Positions 1 through 8,162 of a DNA stretch of 64,000 nucleotides are shown here, piece after piece. Both the position numbers and the translations under genes were made by a program. Under the pieces are notes generated by a model. The model was not told where the DNA came from. It saw only the letters and a list, made by a program, of their open reading frames with translations, and did not search any database. The stretch's first letter is position 1. The number at the start of each line of letters is the position of its first letter. This DNA comes from Chitinophaga alhagiae (lineage in GTDB: Bacteria; Bacteroidota; Bacteroidia; Chitinophagales; Chitinophagaceae). The DNA is taken from contig NZ_QXMH01000004.1 of NCBI RefSeq assembly GCF_003568665.1, positions 228,942 to 292,941 on the forward strand. The letters run 5' to 3'.

Positions 1-954
1 GAAGGTGGCGCCGTTATCGCTCGAAAACATGATCACCGTATGCTTGTCCAGTCCCATTTTTTTGACCTGCTCCATAATAATGCCTACCTGCGCGTCCAGG
101 TAAGTGATCATGGCCGCGTAGGTGCTAAGGGGATGTTTGGCGGCGGCGTACCCTTGCTGCCCGTAATAGGGTTTTTCGTCAAACTGCCCTATATACTGCT
201 GCACGGCCGCATCCGGGGCTTGCAGGGATACGTGCGGGATGGTGTAGGGCAGGTAGAGGAAAAAAGGCTGGTTGCCCTGCTGCTGCATAAAGCGGAGGGC
301 CTTGCCCGTCATGGCGTCTATGGCATATTCCCTGCCTTTGAAATATGCAAAGTCCTCTTCTTTTGCCGTAGCCGGCTCCAGCCGCCGGTGAACGTTCATG
401 GGCGGGTTGTTCAGGCTGTCCCACCGCCCGTTTTCCCAAAGATGGCTGGGATAAAAATTATGCGCCTGTTTCTGGTCAAGATAGCCGTAAAAATAATCGA
501 AGCCCTGCAACTGCGGGTTGCCGGTAGAATAATGCATACCCAGCCCCCACTTGCCGATGGCCGCCGTGCGGTAGCCCGCCTGCTGCAACATTTTGCCTAC
601 GGTGAGGGTACCTTCAGGCAGGGGCATTTGCCCGCCCTCCAGCGAGTCCGGGAACCCACCCAGCTCATAGTTGCCGCGGATGTAGGAATGCCCGCCATGA
701 CGGCCCGTGAGCAGCATGCAGCGCGCTGGCGCGCATACTGGCGTGCTGGTATAAAAATTCGTGAAACGGATACCTTCCCTGGCCAGCCGGTCCAGGTGCG
801 GCGTTTTGATCTTTTGCTGGCCATACACCCCGATCTCTCCCACACCCATATCGTCCGCATAGATAAAAATGATGTTGGGCGGGCGCTCTTTTTGTGCAAA
901 CAGGGCAATACTGTACGTTGCCATCAAACAACTGAGAAGAATAGCTTTTTTCAT
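1..954 (-). CDS. Sulfatase (arylsulfatase family), C-terminus beyond window
   Basis: The minus strand is open from an ATG at 954 to the window edge (318 codons), so the 3' part is missing. Residues 1-20 form a Sec signal peptide (MKKAILLSCLMATYSIALFA), placing the enzyme in the periplasm or outside. After it come the metal-binding start of the sulfatase fold (NIIFIYADDMG, Asp34-Asp35) and the formylglycine motif CAPAR at Cys74 followed by a TGRHGG stretch. This is the C-x-P-S/A-R signature that an anaerobic or FGE-type maturase converts to formylglycine. Later landmarks are GKWGLG and SSDNGA near the cut end. The family removes sulfate esters from polysaccharides or small molecules; the substrate cannot be read here. 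It is divergent from the GNAT gene at 1044. Confidence 0.93.
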   Translation of the reverse strand, partial: MKKAILLSCLMATYSIALFAQKERPPNIIFIYADDMGVGEIGVYGQQKIKTPHLDRLAREGIRFTNFYTSTPVCAPARCMLLTGRHGGHSYIRGNYELGGFPDSLEGGQMPLPEGTLTVGKMLQQAGYRTAAIGKWGLGMHYSTGNPQLQGFDYFYGYLDQKQAHNFYPSHLWENGRWDSLNNPPMNVHRRLEPATAKEEDFAYFKGREYAIDAMTGKALRFMQQQGNQPFFLYLPYTIPHVSLQAPDAAVQQYIGQFDEKPYYGQQGYAAAKHPLSTYAAMITYLDAQVGIIMEQVKKMGLDKHTVIMFSSDNGATF

Positions 955-1003
955 ACAAACATTTTTCCAGGGCCTTCGGCCGTCAACAATTGACCGCGCT
1001 AAA

Positions 1004-1029
1004 ATAATGCAGAAACCTGAGAGCATTAT
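1004..1029. promoter_or_regulatory. Inverted repeat in the sulfatase/GNAT divergent intergenic region
   Basis: ATAATGC (1004-1010) is repeated as GCATTAT (1023-1029), perfect 7-bp arms around 12 bases. A second, shorter dyad (GTCAA-CAA-TTGAC, 982-994) lies just to the left. Both sit between two divergent start codons, so they could be operators or leader hairpins. No transcription factor can be assigned. Confidence 0.3.
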
Positions 1030-1043
1030 CTTATTTTCACAAA

Positions 1044-1598
1044 ATGCTGACGGTACAATTCACCCCCTTCCCCGAACTGCGTACCCCCCGCCTGCTGCTG
1101 CGCCAAATGCAGCCGGCAGATGCGGCCCACCTGCTGGCGCTTCGCTCCAGCCCGGCGGTGATGCGGTACATTCCGCGCCCATTGGCGCAAACAGAAGCGG
1201 ACGTGCTGGCGCTGATAGCACAATACAATCAGATGGTGGCCGATAACGAAGGCGTACACTGGGCTATTACACTGCGGGGCCAACCAGCACTGATAGGCAC
1301 TATCGGTTTTTTCAACATCAGAAAAGAACATTTACGTGCGGAAACAGGTTACCTGCTCCACCCGGCGCAGCAGGGCAAAGGCCTGATGAAGGAAGCGCTC
1401 AACATGGTAACGGATTACGGTTTCAACACCATGCGGCTGCACTCCATAGAAGCCGTGATAGACCCCGGCAACACCCCTTCCGCCAGGCTGCTGGAAAAAT
1501 GCGGTTTTGTAAAAGAGGCGCATCTGCGGGAAAGTGCGTTCCTGATGGGCCGCTTCTGGGACGCGGTGATCTATTCGCGGCTTACGCATCTTCGCTAA
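1044..1598 (+). CDS. GNAT-family N-acetyltransferase (RimJ/RimL-like)
   Basis: A 184-residue cytosolic acetyltransferase. The N-terminal strand (ELRTPRLLLRQMQPADA, from residue 11) is typical of the RimJ/RimL-like Acetyltransf_3 group. The acetyl-CoA pyrophosphate loop is visible as QQGKG at 109-113, after the beta-4 strand GYLLHP. The C-terminal half (NTPSARLLEKCGF) is the usual alpha-4/beta-6 region. Family members transfer acetyl from acetyl-CoA to an amine on a protein N-terminus, antibiotic or small molecule; the substrate is unknown. It lies 12 bp upstream of the phosphatase gene on the same strand, so the two are probably co-transcribed. Confidence 0.9.
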   Translation: MLTVQFTPFPELRTPRLLLRQMQPADAAHLLALRSSPAVMRYIPRPLAQTEADVLALIAQYNQMVADNEGVHWAITLRGQPALIGTIGFFNIRKEHLRAETGYLLHPAQQGKGLMKEALNMVTDYGFNTMRLHSIEAVIDPGNTPSARLLEKCGFVKEAHLRESAFLMGRFWDAVIYSRLTHLR

Positions 1599-1610
1599 AT
1601 CATATCCAAC

Positions 1611-2357
1611 ATGAGGACCTTCGTGATCGGGGACATACACGGCGCTTTGAAAGCGCTGGAGCAACTGGTAGAAAAAATAGCGCCCCGGAAGGGGGACCGT
1701 TTTATATTCATGGGAGACTATGTGGACGGCTGGTCTCAATCCGCACAGGTGATCTCCCGGCTGCTGGAATTTGGGGAACAATATGCCTGCGTTTTCCTGC
1801 GCGGCAACCACGACGTTTGGTGTGAGGCCTGGCTGAACGGCCAGGAAGCAGACCCTACCTGGCTCTTTCACGGCGGGCAATCTACGGTAGACAGCTATGA
1901 GGCTGTTTCCGGCCAACAGCAGAAGGCACACCTTCATTTCTTTAACAAACTGCGCTCCTATTATGAAGACGAAAATAACAGGCTGTACGTGCATGCCGGT
2001 TTTTCGTCGCTCCACGGCCCCTCCCGGGAACGTGACCGCAGCAATTTCTGGTGGGACCGCACCCTTTGGGAAATGGCCCTCAGCATAGACAAAGACCTGC
2101 CGCAAAGCTCCCTCTTCTACCCGCGGCGGCTCAGGGCTTTCCGCGAGATCTTCATAGGCCACACGCCCACCGTCAACTACAACATCTTCCGGCCCATGCA
2201 TTGCGCCAACGTATGGAACGTAGATACGGGCGCTGCTTTCACCGGCCCGCTTTCCGCCGTGGAGGTCCATACCAAAACCATACTGCAATCGGATGCAGTG
2301 CAACAATTGTATCCCTTTGAGCGCGGCCGCAACGATCAGCCGTACCGCAGCCTGTAA
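1611..2357 (+). CDS. Metallophosphoesterase, calcineurin-like Ser/Thr phosphatase family
   Basis: A 248-residue cytosolic phosphatase of the PPP/calcineurin-like superfamily. All blocks of the dinuclear metal site are present in order: GDIHG (Asp8, His10), GDYVDG (Asp36), RGNHD (Asn66, His67), YVHAG (His128) and IGHTPT (His184), followed by NVDTGA. The family hydrolyses phosphoester bonds in phosphoproteins or nucleotides such as diadenosine tetraphosphate. The NVDTGA ending and size resemble bacterial ApaH/PrpA-type enzymes, but the substrate cannot be fixed from sequence. There is no signal peptide. It follows the GNAT gene by 12 bp. Confidence 0.92.
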   Translation: MRTFVIGDIHGALKALEQLVEKIAPRKGDRFIFMGDYVDGWSQSAQVISRLLEFGEQYACVFLRGNHDVWCEAWLNGQEADPTWLFHGGQSTVDSYEAVSGQQQKAHLHFFNKLRSYYEDENNRLYVHAGFSSLHGPSRERDRSNFWWDRTLWEMALSIDKDLPQSSLFYPRRLRAFREIFIGHTPTVNYNIFRPMHCANVWNVDTGAAFTGPLSAVEVHTKTILQSDAVQQLYPFERGRNDQPYRSL

Positions 2358-2477
2358 GGTTTTTTCCGCCAGTTATGCCCCCAGCCCCGCCAGTTGCCAG
2401 TTATAGCTTTTCCCTTTCGGCAAATGGGCCTAGTTTGCGGCCCAATTGAAATTGTTAACACCCACAAAAGAGTTTTT

Positions 2478-4247
2478 ATGAAATGCTTGTATCTAGCCAT
2501 GGCCACAGCGCTCTGCTGTGCCGGTGCGTATGCCCAGAACATTCCGCAGGAAGAAGAGAATGCACAGGAAGTGCTTTACCAGCGCGTGAAAAAACCCACC
2601 ATGGCGCTGCCCCAAGGCCCCGACGGCGATGACGCCACCAACCGCCCAAAAACCGGGCCGCTGAAAAAAATAGCCGCCACCCGCAGCATGCAGCCCGTGC
2701 AGCAACTGGTGTTCACAGAGGCAGATGCGCCCGGCGTAGCCAAACTGATGCGCGGCGCTTTTTGCGCCGCCCCCGTGGTGGAGGCAGACCTGGAGCCGGT
2801 GTACGGCTCCGTGAAAGCGCACATGCCGCTGTACCTTCCGTACAAGAACAGCAGCACCGGCATATGGCAGGGATTCTATTACAGCTGGGACAATGATAAT
2901 GACGGCAACAAAGACGCGCACCGCGCCATAGATTACGGCAAAACCTCCGTGGCTGCCGGAGAAGACCCTACCTTTGGCGTATATGCCATTGCGCCCGGGA
3001 AGGTGATAGACGTGAAATGGTCAGACGGCGGCGGCAACATTGTGACCGTAGAACATACCGCCCCGGATGGCTATAAATACCGGAGCACCTACCTGCACTT
3101 GCGCAATGGCTACGATCATGACCGTTCCAAGGCCAAAGCCACCAGCGGAAAATACAAGACCTTTGCCACCAACGGTACCACCAGCCAGCTATGCTGGGGC
3201 ACCAACAGCCAGAAAATTGCGGTAAAGGTGAACGACATGGTGAAAGCCGGCCAGTTCCTGGCGTATGCCGGCAACACCGGCTCGGGCGGCATTGGCGTTA
3301 TACTGAACGACAACGGCACGCTCAAAAACCCAGATACCCGCTCCTTTAACGTACACCTGCACTTTGAAGTAAGGGTAAAAGACACGCGCCCGGGCCACAC
3401 TACGGAATGGGTGCGTGTAGACCCTTACGGCTCCTACAATCACGCCGGGGTAGACTGCTACGACCTGGAGGCCGCCACGCCGTACGCGCGGCTGTTTGCC
3501 CCCTTCTATCCCAGCTTCCACAACGTGCCGCTTGACCTTGTGAACAAATTCTGGAGCTACTACACCGGCATGGGCATGGCCCTGCAAACCGTAAGCGTAG
3601 ACCGCAGCGGCGGCAACCTTTACGCGGCCGGCTCCTTTCAGTGGGGACTGTCCGGCGCATGGTACGCCCGGTTCTATATGACCGGCACCACTTACCAGCA
3701 ATTTTTCAACTCGTACGATCAGCAGGGCTACCGCCCCCGCCAGATCTCTGTTACCAAAGACGGCAGCGGCAACCCGCGGTTTTCCGCCATCTGGGAAAAG
3801 AAACCCGCCGGGCAAACCGCCGTTTCCATCCATAACCGGAACGATGCCAATTTTGACGCGCTCTGGAAAGACTACGTGGTGAACAAAAAATGGCATATAC
3901 AGGAGCATGTAGACTATACCGTGAACGGCAAGCGCTACCACGCCGCTGTGTTCGTGAACAAACCGAACGACAATGGCTTTTACCTCTACTACGGCATGAA
4001 GGGCGCTGATTTTGACAAGAAGTTCGATGAGCTGTATAAAAACTGGGAGCTGCGCAGCATCAACGTGAACGGCAGTACCGTAGGTGGTGTGTGGCGGCCG
4101 AAGAAGAGCAATTACGCCGCCTATTACGGCATGACGGCTTCCGGCTACCAGGCCAAATTCAACCAGTTCAGCGCGGAAGGCCTCCGCCTCATCAAGGTGC
4201 AGAACTACGATAATAATGGCCGTTTCAGTGCCATCTGGGCGAAATAA
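2478..4247 (+). CDS. Secreted M23-family peptidase with C-terminal tandem repeats
   Basis: The frame opens at 2394, but the start at 2478 is chosen because it begins a clean signal peptide (MKCLYLAMATALCCAGAYA). The mature protein (589 residues in total) has an M23/LysM-type metallopeptidase domain at about 110-350. Zinc ligands are visible as His148-x3-Asp152 (HRAID) and the HLHFEV motif (293-298). M23 enzymes cut peptide cross-links in peptidoglycan. Residues from about 370 to the end hold repeated blocks of roughly 50-60 residues, each with 'F.AIWEK'-type endings (SAIWEKK, GGVWRPK, SAIWAK), resembling the bacterial tandem repeat domain BTRD1, a probable beta-rich binding or inhibitory module. 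It is probably a cell-wall hydrolase used in remodelling or against other cells. A terminator hairpin follows. Confidence 0.88.
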   Translation: MKCLYLAMATALCCAGAYAQNIPQEEENAQEVLYQRVKKPTMALPQGPDGDDATNRPKTGPLKKIAATRSMQPVQQLVFTEADAPGVAKLMRGAFCAAPVVEADLEPVYGSVKAHMPLYLPYKNSSTGIWQGFYYSWDNDNDGNKDAHRAIDYGKTSVAAGEDPTFGVYAIAPGKVIDVKWSDGGGNIVTVEHTAPDGYKYRSTYLHLRNGYDHDRSKAKATSGKYKTFATNGTTSQLCWGTNSQKIAVKVNDMVKAGQFLAYAGNTGSGGIGVILNDNGTLKNPDTRSFNVHLHFEVRVKDTRPGHTTEWVRVDPYGSYNHAGVDCYDLEAATPYARLFAPFYPSFHNVPLDLVNKFWSYYTGMGMALQTVSVDRSGGNLYAAGSFQWGLSGAWYARFYMTGTTYQQFFNSYDQQGYRPRQISVTKDGSGNPRFSAIWEKKPAGQTAVSIHNRNDANFDALWKDYVVNKKWHIQEHVDYTVNGKRYHAAVFVNKPNDNGFYLYYGMKGADFDKKFDELYKNWELRSINVNGSTVGGVWRPKKSNYAAYYGMTASGYQAKFNQFSAEGLRLIKVQNYDNNGRFSAIWAK

Positions 4248-4269
4248 CCCGCCCCTTAACCCCAAAAAT

Positions 4270-4309
4270 GCAGGGTGTCCGCCAAAACGGGCATCCTGCT
4301 TTATTTTTT
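4270..4309 (+). terminator. Intrinsic terminator after the M23 peptidase gene
   Basis: GCAGGGTGTCCG (4270-4281) pairs with CGGGCATCCTGC (4288-4299) over 12 positions, with two G-U wobbles and a six-base loop, followed by TTTATTTTTT (4300-4309). It separates the peptidase gene from dusB; the dusB start is only 22 bp further on. Confidence 0.75.
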
Positions 4310-4330
4310 AGCGTATTTTTGCAGCCGCAA

Positions 4331-5368
4331 ATGGTAAAGATCGATCATATAACGCTGCCGGATTTCCCGTTGCTGCTGGCGCCCATGGAAGATGTGAGCG
4401 ACCCTCCCTTCCGCGTGGTGTGCAAGGCCAACGGGGCAGACCTGGTGTATACGGAATTTATTTCCAGCGAAGGCCTCATCCGCGACGCCATCAAATGCCG
4501 CCGCAAGCTGGATATTTTCGATGAAGAAAGACCCACCGGCATACAGATCTTTGGCGGGGACGAGGAACGCATGGCCCTGGCCGCCAAAATAGTAGACGTT
4601 ACCCAGCCCGAGCTACTGGACATCAACTTCGGCTGCCCCGTAAAAGGCATTGTGGCCAAAGGCGCCGGCTCCGGCGTATTGAAAGACGTTCCGCTGATGG
4701 TGCGGCTCACAGACGCCTGCGTGAAGTCAACCCACCTGCCGGTTACCGTCAAAACCCGCCTGGGTTGGGACGATGCTACCAAAAACATAGAAGAAGTAGC
4801 GGAGCGCCTGCAGGATGTGGGTGTGAAAGCCCTTACCATACACGGCCGTACCCGCTGCCAGATGTACAAGGGAGAGGCAGACTGGGCCCTGATCGCCAAA
4901 GTGAAAAACAACCCGCGCATACACATCCCCATTTTTGGCAACGGGGATATAGACAGCCCGCAGAAAGCGCTGGAATATAAGCACCGCTACGGGGTAGATG
5001 GCATCATGATAGGCCGCGCCGCCATTGGCTACCCCTGGATATTCCGGGAAATACGCCATTACCTGCAAACGGGAGAAGAACTGCCCGCCCCCACCGTAGC
5101 TGAACGCGTGGCCGTTTGCCGCCAGCACCTGCGCAAGTCCCTGCAATGGAAAGGCCCTATTGCGGGCATTTACGCCATGCGGCGCCACTACCTGAATTAC
5201 CTGAAAGGCCTGCCCGGCATCAAGGAGTTCCGCAGCCGGCTGGTTACGCTCAATGACCCCGAAGAGATCAATGCCGTACTGGATGAAGTATTACGGGCGT
5301 ATGAAGGGTTTGAGATGGAGAAAACGCCCATCCAGCTGGTAGATTATCACACCAACTGCCAGTTGTAA
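4331..5368 (+). CDS. dusB: tRNA-dihydrouridine synthase DusB
   Basis: This FMN enzyme reduces specific uridines in the tRNA D-loop to dihydrouridine using NADPH. The start at 4331 (MVKIDHITLP...) is preferred to the in-frame ATG at 4268, which lies in the terminator of the previous gene. The 345 residues match the usual Dus length. Motifs seen are LAPMEDVSDPPFR near the N-terminus, NFGCPVKG with the catalytic Cys102, VKTRLGWD, IHGRTRCQMYKGEADW, FGNGDI and GIMIGRAAIGYPWIF of the TIM-barrel FMN phosphate site. The C-terminal helical domain ends at 5368. The next gene converges on it with a two-base gap. Confidence 0.95.
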   Translation: MVKIDHITLPDFPLLLAPMEDVSDPPFRVVCKANGADLVYTEFISSEGLIRDAIKCRRKLDIFDEERPTGIQIFGGDEERMALAAKIVDVTQPELLDINFGCPVKGIVAKGAGSGVLKDVPLMVRLTDACVKSTHLPVTVKTRLGWDDATKNIEEVAERLQDVGVKALTIHGRTRCQMYKGEADWALIAKVKNNPRIHIPIFGNGDIDSPQKALEYKHRYGVDGIMIGRAAIGYPWIFREIRHYLQTGEELPAPTVAERVAVCRQHLRKSLQWKGPIAGIYAMRRHYLNYLKGLPGIKEFRSRLVTLNDPEEINAVLDEVLRAYEGFEMEKTPIQLVDYHTNCQL

Positions 5369-5370
5369 CC

Positions 5371-5835
5371 TTACTGGCAAGCCTGTTTTTTATAAGGCGC
5401 AGGATCAAATTTCAATAACTCGTCCTTACCGTTGAACACCGGGTTGCCCTGCGTGTCCATACTGTCTGCAATGGCCTCATAGGCCTGGTCTCCCATTAGC
5501 TTGAACACTACCTGGCGTGTGCTTTGGGTGCCCTCCGCATGAAAGCTGTAGGTGGCGCGAAGTATATTGTCGTTCAGCTTCCCGTCAAGGATGCCGCTGC
5601 TTTTGTCTTTCTCGAAAAAATCATAGTCCAGCACGCCGTCTACCTTGTCATCTTCCACCAGCACCTGCAGCAGAAAAGTATCTTTCCCTACCGTTTTCAT
5701 ATAACACGTGGCGCTGGTATTGGTCAGCTCGGGGTTGGTAACGGCGGAGTCACGCTCCTTTTTGGAGGGGGCGGAATTGCAGGAAATCAATGCCCCCGCC
5801 AGTACACAGGCGGATAAAATAGCTGTTCTCATCAT
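5371..5835 (-). CDS. Uncharacterised lipoprotein
   Basis: A 154-residue protein with a lipoprotein signal peptide and lipobox LISC (Cys19). The mature part begins with a polar linker (NSAPSKKERDS). It then resembles a small beta-rich domain built around alternating strands (DTFLLQVLVEDDKVDGVLDYDF, then GILDGKLNDNILRATY). I do not recognise a named family. The pattern of a calycin-like domain measuring 'YSFHAEGTQSTRQVVFKLMG' is common in Bacteroidota lipoproteins of unknown role. It would sit in the inner or outer membrane facing the periplasm. It is convergent with dusB and has its own upstream region. Confidence 0.8.
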   Translation of the reverse strand: MMRTAILSACVLAGALISCNSAPSKKERDSAVTNPELTNTSATCYMKTVGKDTFLLQVLVEDDKVDGVLDYDFFEKDKSSGILDGKLNDNILRATYSFHAEGTQSTRQVVFKLMGDQAYEAIADSMDTQGNPVFNGKDELLKFDPAPYKKQACQ

Positions 5836-5931
5836 AAAATAAATCTACTAAATAATTTTTAAATGCTGCTGACATAGGGCTGTCATAACCGGGCCTGAAC
5901 TTTGAATTAACAAACCAAAAAAAACTGAATT

Positions 5932-6432
5932 ATGTTGTCAATCATTCCAAGCCTCCTCAAAGAAATGGCGCAAGAAGCCCAAACCACCCGCAAAATGCTG
6001 TCTATTGTCCCTTCAGACAAACTGGACTGGCAGCCGCATCCCAAAAGCATGACCATGCGTAACCTGGGCGCCCATATTGCCGAACTGCCCTCCTGGGTGA
6101 GCATGGTGGTGAATACGGATGAGCTGGACTTTGCCGCCGCCCCCTACGAGCAGCCGGCGGTCAACAGCCAGGAAGACCTGCTGGCATTATTTGAAAAATC
6201 TTATGAAGAAGGCCGTTCCGAGCTGGAAAAAACAGACGAAGCGCTGCTGGACAAGATCTGGACGCTGCGCACCGGCGATACCGTTCACAGCGCCACCTCC
6301 AAGGCCGAAGTGATACGCATGGCCTTCTGCCAGACGGTACACCACCGCGCGCAATTGGGCGTGTACCTGCGCCTGCTTAATATTCCCATCCCTGGCAGCT
6401 ATGGCCCCAGTGCAGACGAGATGGGGCTTTAA
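5932..6432 (+). CDS. DinB-family protein
   Basis: A 166-residue protein of the DinB/YfiT-like four-helix bundle superfamily. It carries the typical sequence order: an N-terminal helix, 'LDWQPHPKSMTMRNLGAHIAEL' with the first metal His, and later 'CQTVHHRAQLGVYLRLL' with the HHRxQL motif. The three metal-binding histidines are therefore present (AHIAE and VHHR). The family includes damage-inducible proteins and thiol-dependent transferases; the function of this member is unknown. Its stop codon overlaps the stop of the convergent LVIVD-repeat gene by four bases. Confidence 0.92.
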   Translation: MLSIIPSLLKEMAQEAQTTRKMLSIVPSDKLDWQPHPKSMTMRNLGAHIAELPSWVSMVVNTDELDFAAAPYEQPAVNSQEDLLALFEKSYEEGRSELEKTDEALLDKIWTLRTGDTVHSATSKAEVIRMAFCQTVHHRAQLGVYLRLLNIPIPGSYGPSADEMGL

Positions 6433-7169
6433 TGGAGCAATGTAGATAAAAGTGCGGGTTGGCGCGGCCGGCTGATGTCGTAAAAAGCAACGCCATTGGC
6501 CAGCTGCGCGATCAGCACGCCCCGGTGAGGGATCACGTCCCGGAAGTCGTGGCCATAGATGCGGTCCTCCAGGTTGGGTTGTTCCCGCGTGCTGATATCG
6601 TATATAAGCAGCCCGTTGATACCATCGCATACGTACAGCGCGGTGCCAGACACACCCAGCCCGTAAGGCCCGCTCAAAGCAATGGACCGCAACATCCTGG
6701 GCACTCTGATATCCGCCACGTCATACACCATCAGCGCGTTCTGCGTGCCGCCGCAGCCTGTACCCGCGCGGAGCGTTACATAGGCCGTGTTGCCCGTTGC
6801 CACCACGGGGTCACACGCGCGCAGGTGCTGCACCTGGCCCGCCAGCTTCGGGCTGGCCGGGTCTGCCAGGCTGCAGATGTAGAGGCCGGTAGAAGAGCCA
6901 ACAAACAAATTACCGTCATACGGGAAGATGGTCTCGATATCCCAGCCCAGGGACACTTCGTTTTTGAATACCGGGGCGCCGGGGGTAGAAACATCGTATG
7001 CCTTTAATTGCTTCGAGTTCACCACGTACATGTAGTTGCCTACAATAGTAAAACGCGCCAGGGAGCCTCCTTTACCGCTATCAGGCGTGGGCGTACCGGC
7101 ATTGTTCTTGGAACAGCCTGCCGTCATCAGCAGCAAGGCCCCGAACAGGGAAAACAGGATCGTTCTCAT
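6429..7169 (-). CDS. LVIVD-repeat lipoprotein (beta-propeller type)
   Basis: A 246-residue protein with a lipoprotein signal ending MTAGC (Cys19) and a polar linker. The rest is built of repeated units with the pattern 'LxxYDVSxPxxPxxxxxxxL', for example LKAYDVSTPGAPVF, LMVYDVADIRVPRM, LLIYDISTREQPNL and VAFYDISRPRQPAL. This is the LVIVD repeat of surface-exposed beta-propellers. The role is unknown, probably binding at the cell surface. Its ATG overlaps the stop of the gene at 7166-7705 by four bases, so translation is probably coupled and the two are in one operon. Confidence 0.88.
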   Translation of the reverse strand: MRTILFSLFGALLLMTAGCSKNNAGTPTPDSGKGGSLARFTIVGNYMYVVNSKQLKAYDVSTPGAPVFKNEVSLGWDIETIFPYDGNLFVGSSTGLYICSLADPASPKLAGQVQHLRACDPVVATGNTAYVTLRAGTGCGGTQNALMVYDVADIRVPRMLRSIALSGPYGLGVSGTALYVCDGINGLLIYDISTREQPNLEDRIYGHDFRDVIPHRGVLIAQLANGVAFYDISRPRQPALLSTLLH

Positions 7170-7705
7170 CTGAAAAAACAGTTAAGGGTGGACACTTTCT
7201 TTTTCTCCCATCCTATCACAGATCCTTTTGACCTGTCTACACACTCATAGTACACCATCCGCTCCGGCGGGGTTTCCGGGGTAACTTCGGGGAACACGTT
7301 CAGCATGCGCGATTTTTCCTCCACTACAGGGTACTTGCTGACGTCCAGCACCACCATGTCCCCATAATGATTGGTAAACAGCATGGAGTCTTTCAGGGCC
7401 ACCTCCGTACAGCCCGGCACCGTCAAAAAACCCAGTTTCTCCGGGTGTTGCCTGTCCGCATAGTCAATAATATGGATACCGGCGCCAACTTCCACCTGGA
7501 AAAGCTTGTCGCCGATCACAAAGATCTTTCCACCGTTGACAATAGGGCGCACAGCAGCGGCGCCGATCTTCAGCGAAGGGTGGTCTGCCGGGCCATAAAT
7601 GGGCACGTAACCGTCCACTATTTCGGGAGCGGGTGCTTTGTAAACGGGGTAAAAGCTGGAAAGTACCAGCAAGATGAGTAAGCAGGGAAAAATAATGCGC
7701 AGCAT
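7166..7705 (-). CDS. Secreted LVIVD-repeat-like protein
   Basis: A 179-residue protein with an N-terminal hydrophobic segment (residues 1-20, signal peptide or anchor). The core resembles one to three LVIVD-like units: 'IHIIDYADRQHPEKLGFL' and 'MVVLDVSKYPVVEEKSRML'. It is too short to form a full propeller by itself and it precedes the larger LVIVD lipoprotein with a four-base overlap. The two may therefore make complementary parts of one surface complex, or may descend from one split gene. The palindromic element at 7711-7736 lies just upstream. I assign no enzymatic function. Confidence 0.8.
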   Translation of the reverse strand: MLRIIFPCLLILLVLSSFYPVYKAPAPEIVDGYVPIYGPADHPSLKIGAAAVRPIVNGGKIFVIGDKLFQVEVGAGIHIIDYADRQHPEKLGFLTVPGCTEVALKDSMLFTNHYGDMVVLDVSKYPVVEEKSRMLNVFPEVTPETPPERMVYYECVDRSKGSVIGWEKKKVSTLNCFFR

Positions 7706-7710
7706 ACGTG

Positions 7711-7736
7711 TGATATTACAGGGTTATATAATATCA
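7711..7736. promoter_or_regulatory. Inverted repeat upstream of the LVIVD operon
   Basis: TGATATTA (7711-7718) is repeated as TAATATCA (7729-7736), perfect 8-bp arms around 10 bases. It begins six bases upstream of the ATG at 7705 on the minus strand. It could be an operator or a leader hairpin controlling the two LVIVD genes. Confidence 0.35.
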
Positions 7737-7776
7737 AAACGATGCTGCGCTATGGAAAGTTACAGGTAGCGGAAAG

Positions 7777-8061
7777 TTAATTCTTCCGCATCCACTTTTC
7801 GTTGATATAGAAAGTGCCGAAAGGGATGATGGAAGCGCCCAGGGCAATGGCCGTCTTCTTCAGGTTCCAGTTAAGGGCCATTTTAATTTCAATGGCCAGT
7901 ATGACATACAGTACAAAGAGGATGCCGTGCGCCATACCCACCTGCCTGTTCAGCCACGGCTCATCGGCAAAATACTTCAGCGGCATGGCCACAAAGATGA
8001 GCAGCAGGAAAGAGATACCCTCCAGCCAGGCTATGATGCGGAATCTTTTAATTGCGTTCAT
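7777..8061 (-). CDS. DUF3817 integral membrane protein
   Basis: A 94-residue protein of the DUF3817 family, which has the same length and layout. An N-terminal 'FRIIAWLEGISFLLLIFVAMPLKY' helix is followed by 'GMAHGILFVLYVILA' and a third hydrophobic segment near residues 66-85 (ALGASIIPFGTFY), giving three membrane helices. The family sits in the cytoplasmic membrane and has no known function. It is transcribed divergently from the esterase gene at 8163. Confidence 0.88.
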   Translation of the reverse strand: MNAIKRFRIIAWLEGISFLLLIFVAMPLKYFADEPWLNRQVGMAHGILFVLYVILAIEIKMALNWNLKKTAIALGASIIPFGTFYINEKWMRKN

Positions 8062-8162
8062 GCTGCAATACTACGCCACAGGCGCCATTTTGCATATGAT
8101 CCTCGTCAGGATTGCCCCGGCCGGGCGGAAAATCTAGTCCGCAAATGAGTAACTTGCGCACC

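Noticed and set aside
40..993. 317-codon plus-strand frame at the left edge
   Set aside because: The minus strand encodes a sulfatase with signal peptide and CAPAR motif without a stop; the plus frame is its complement.
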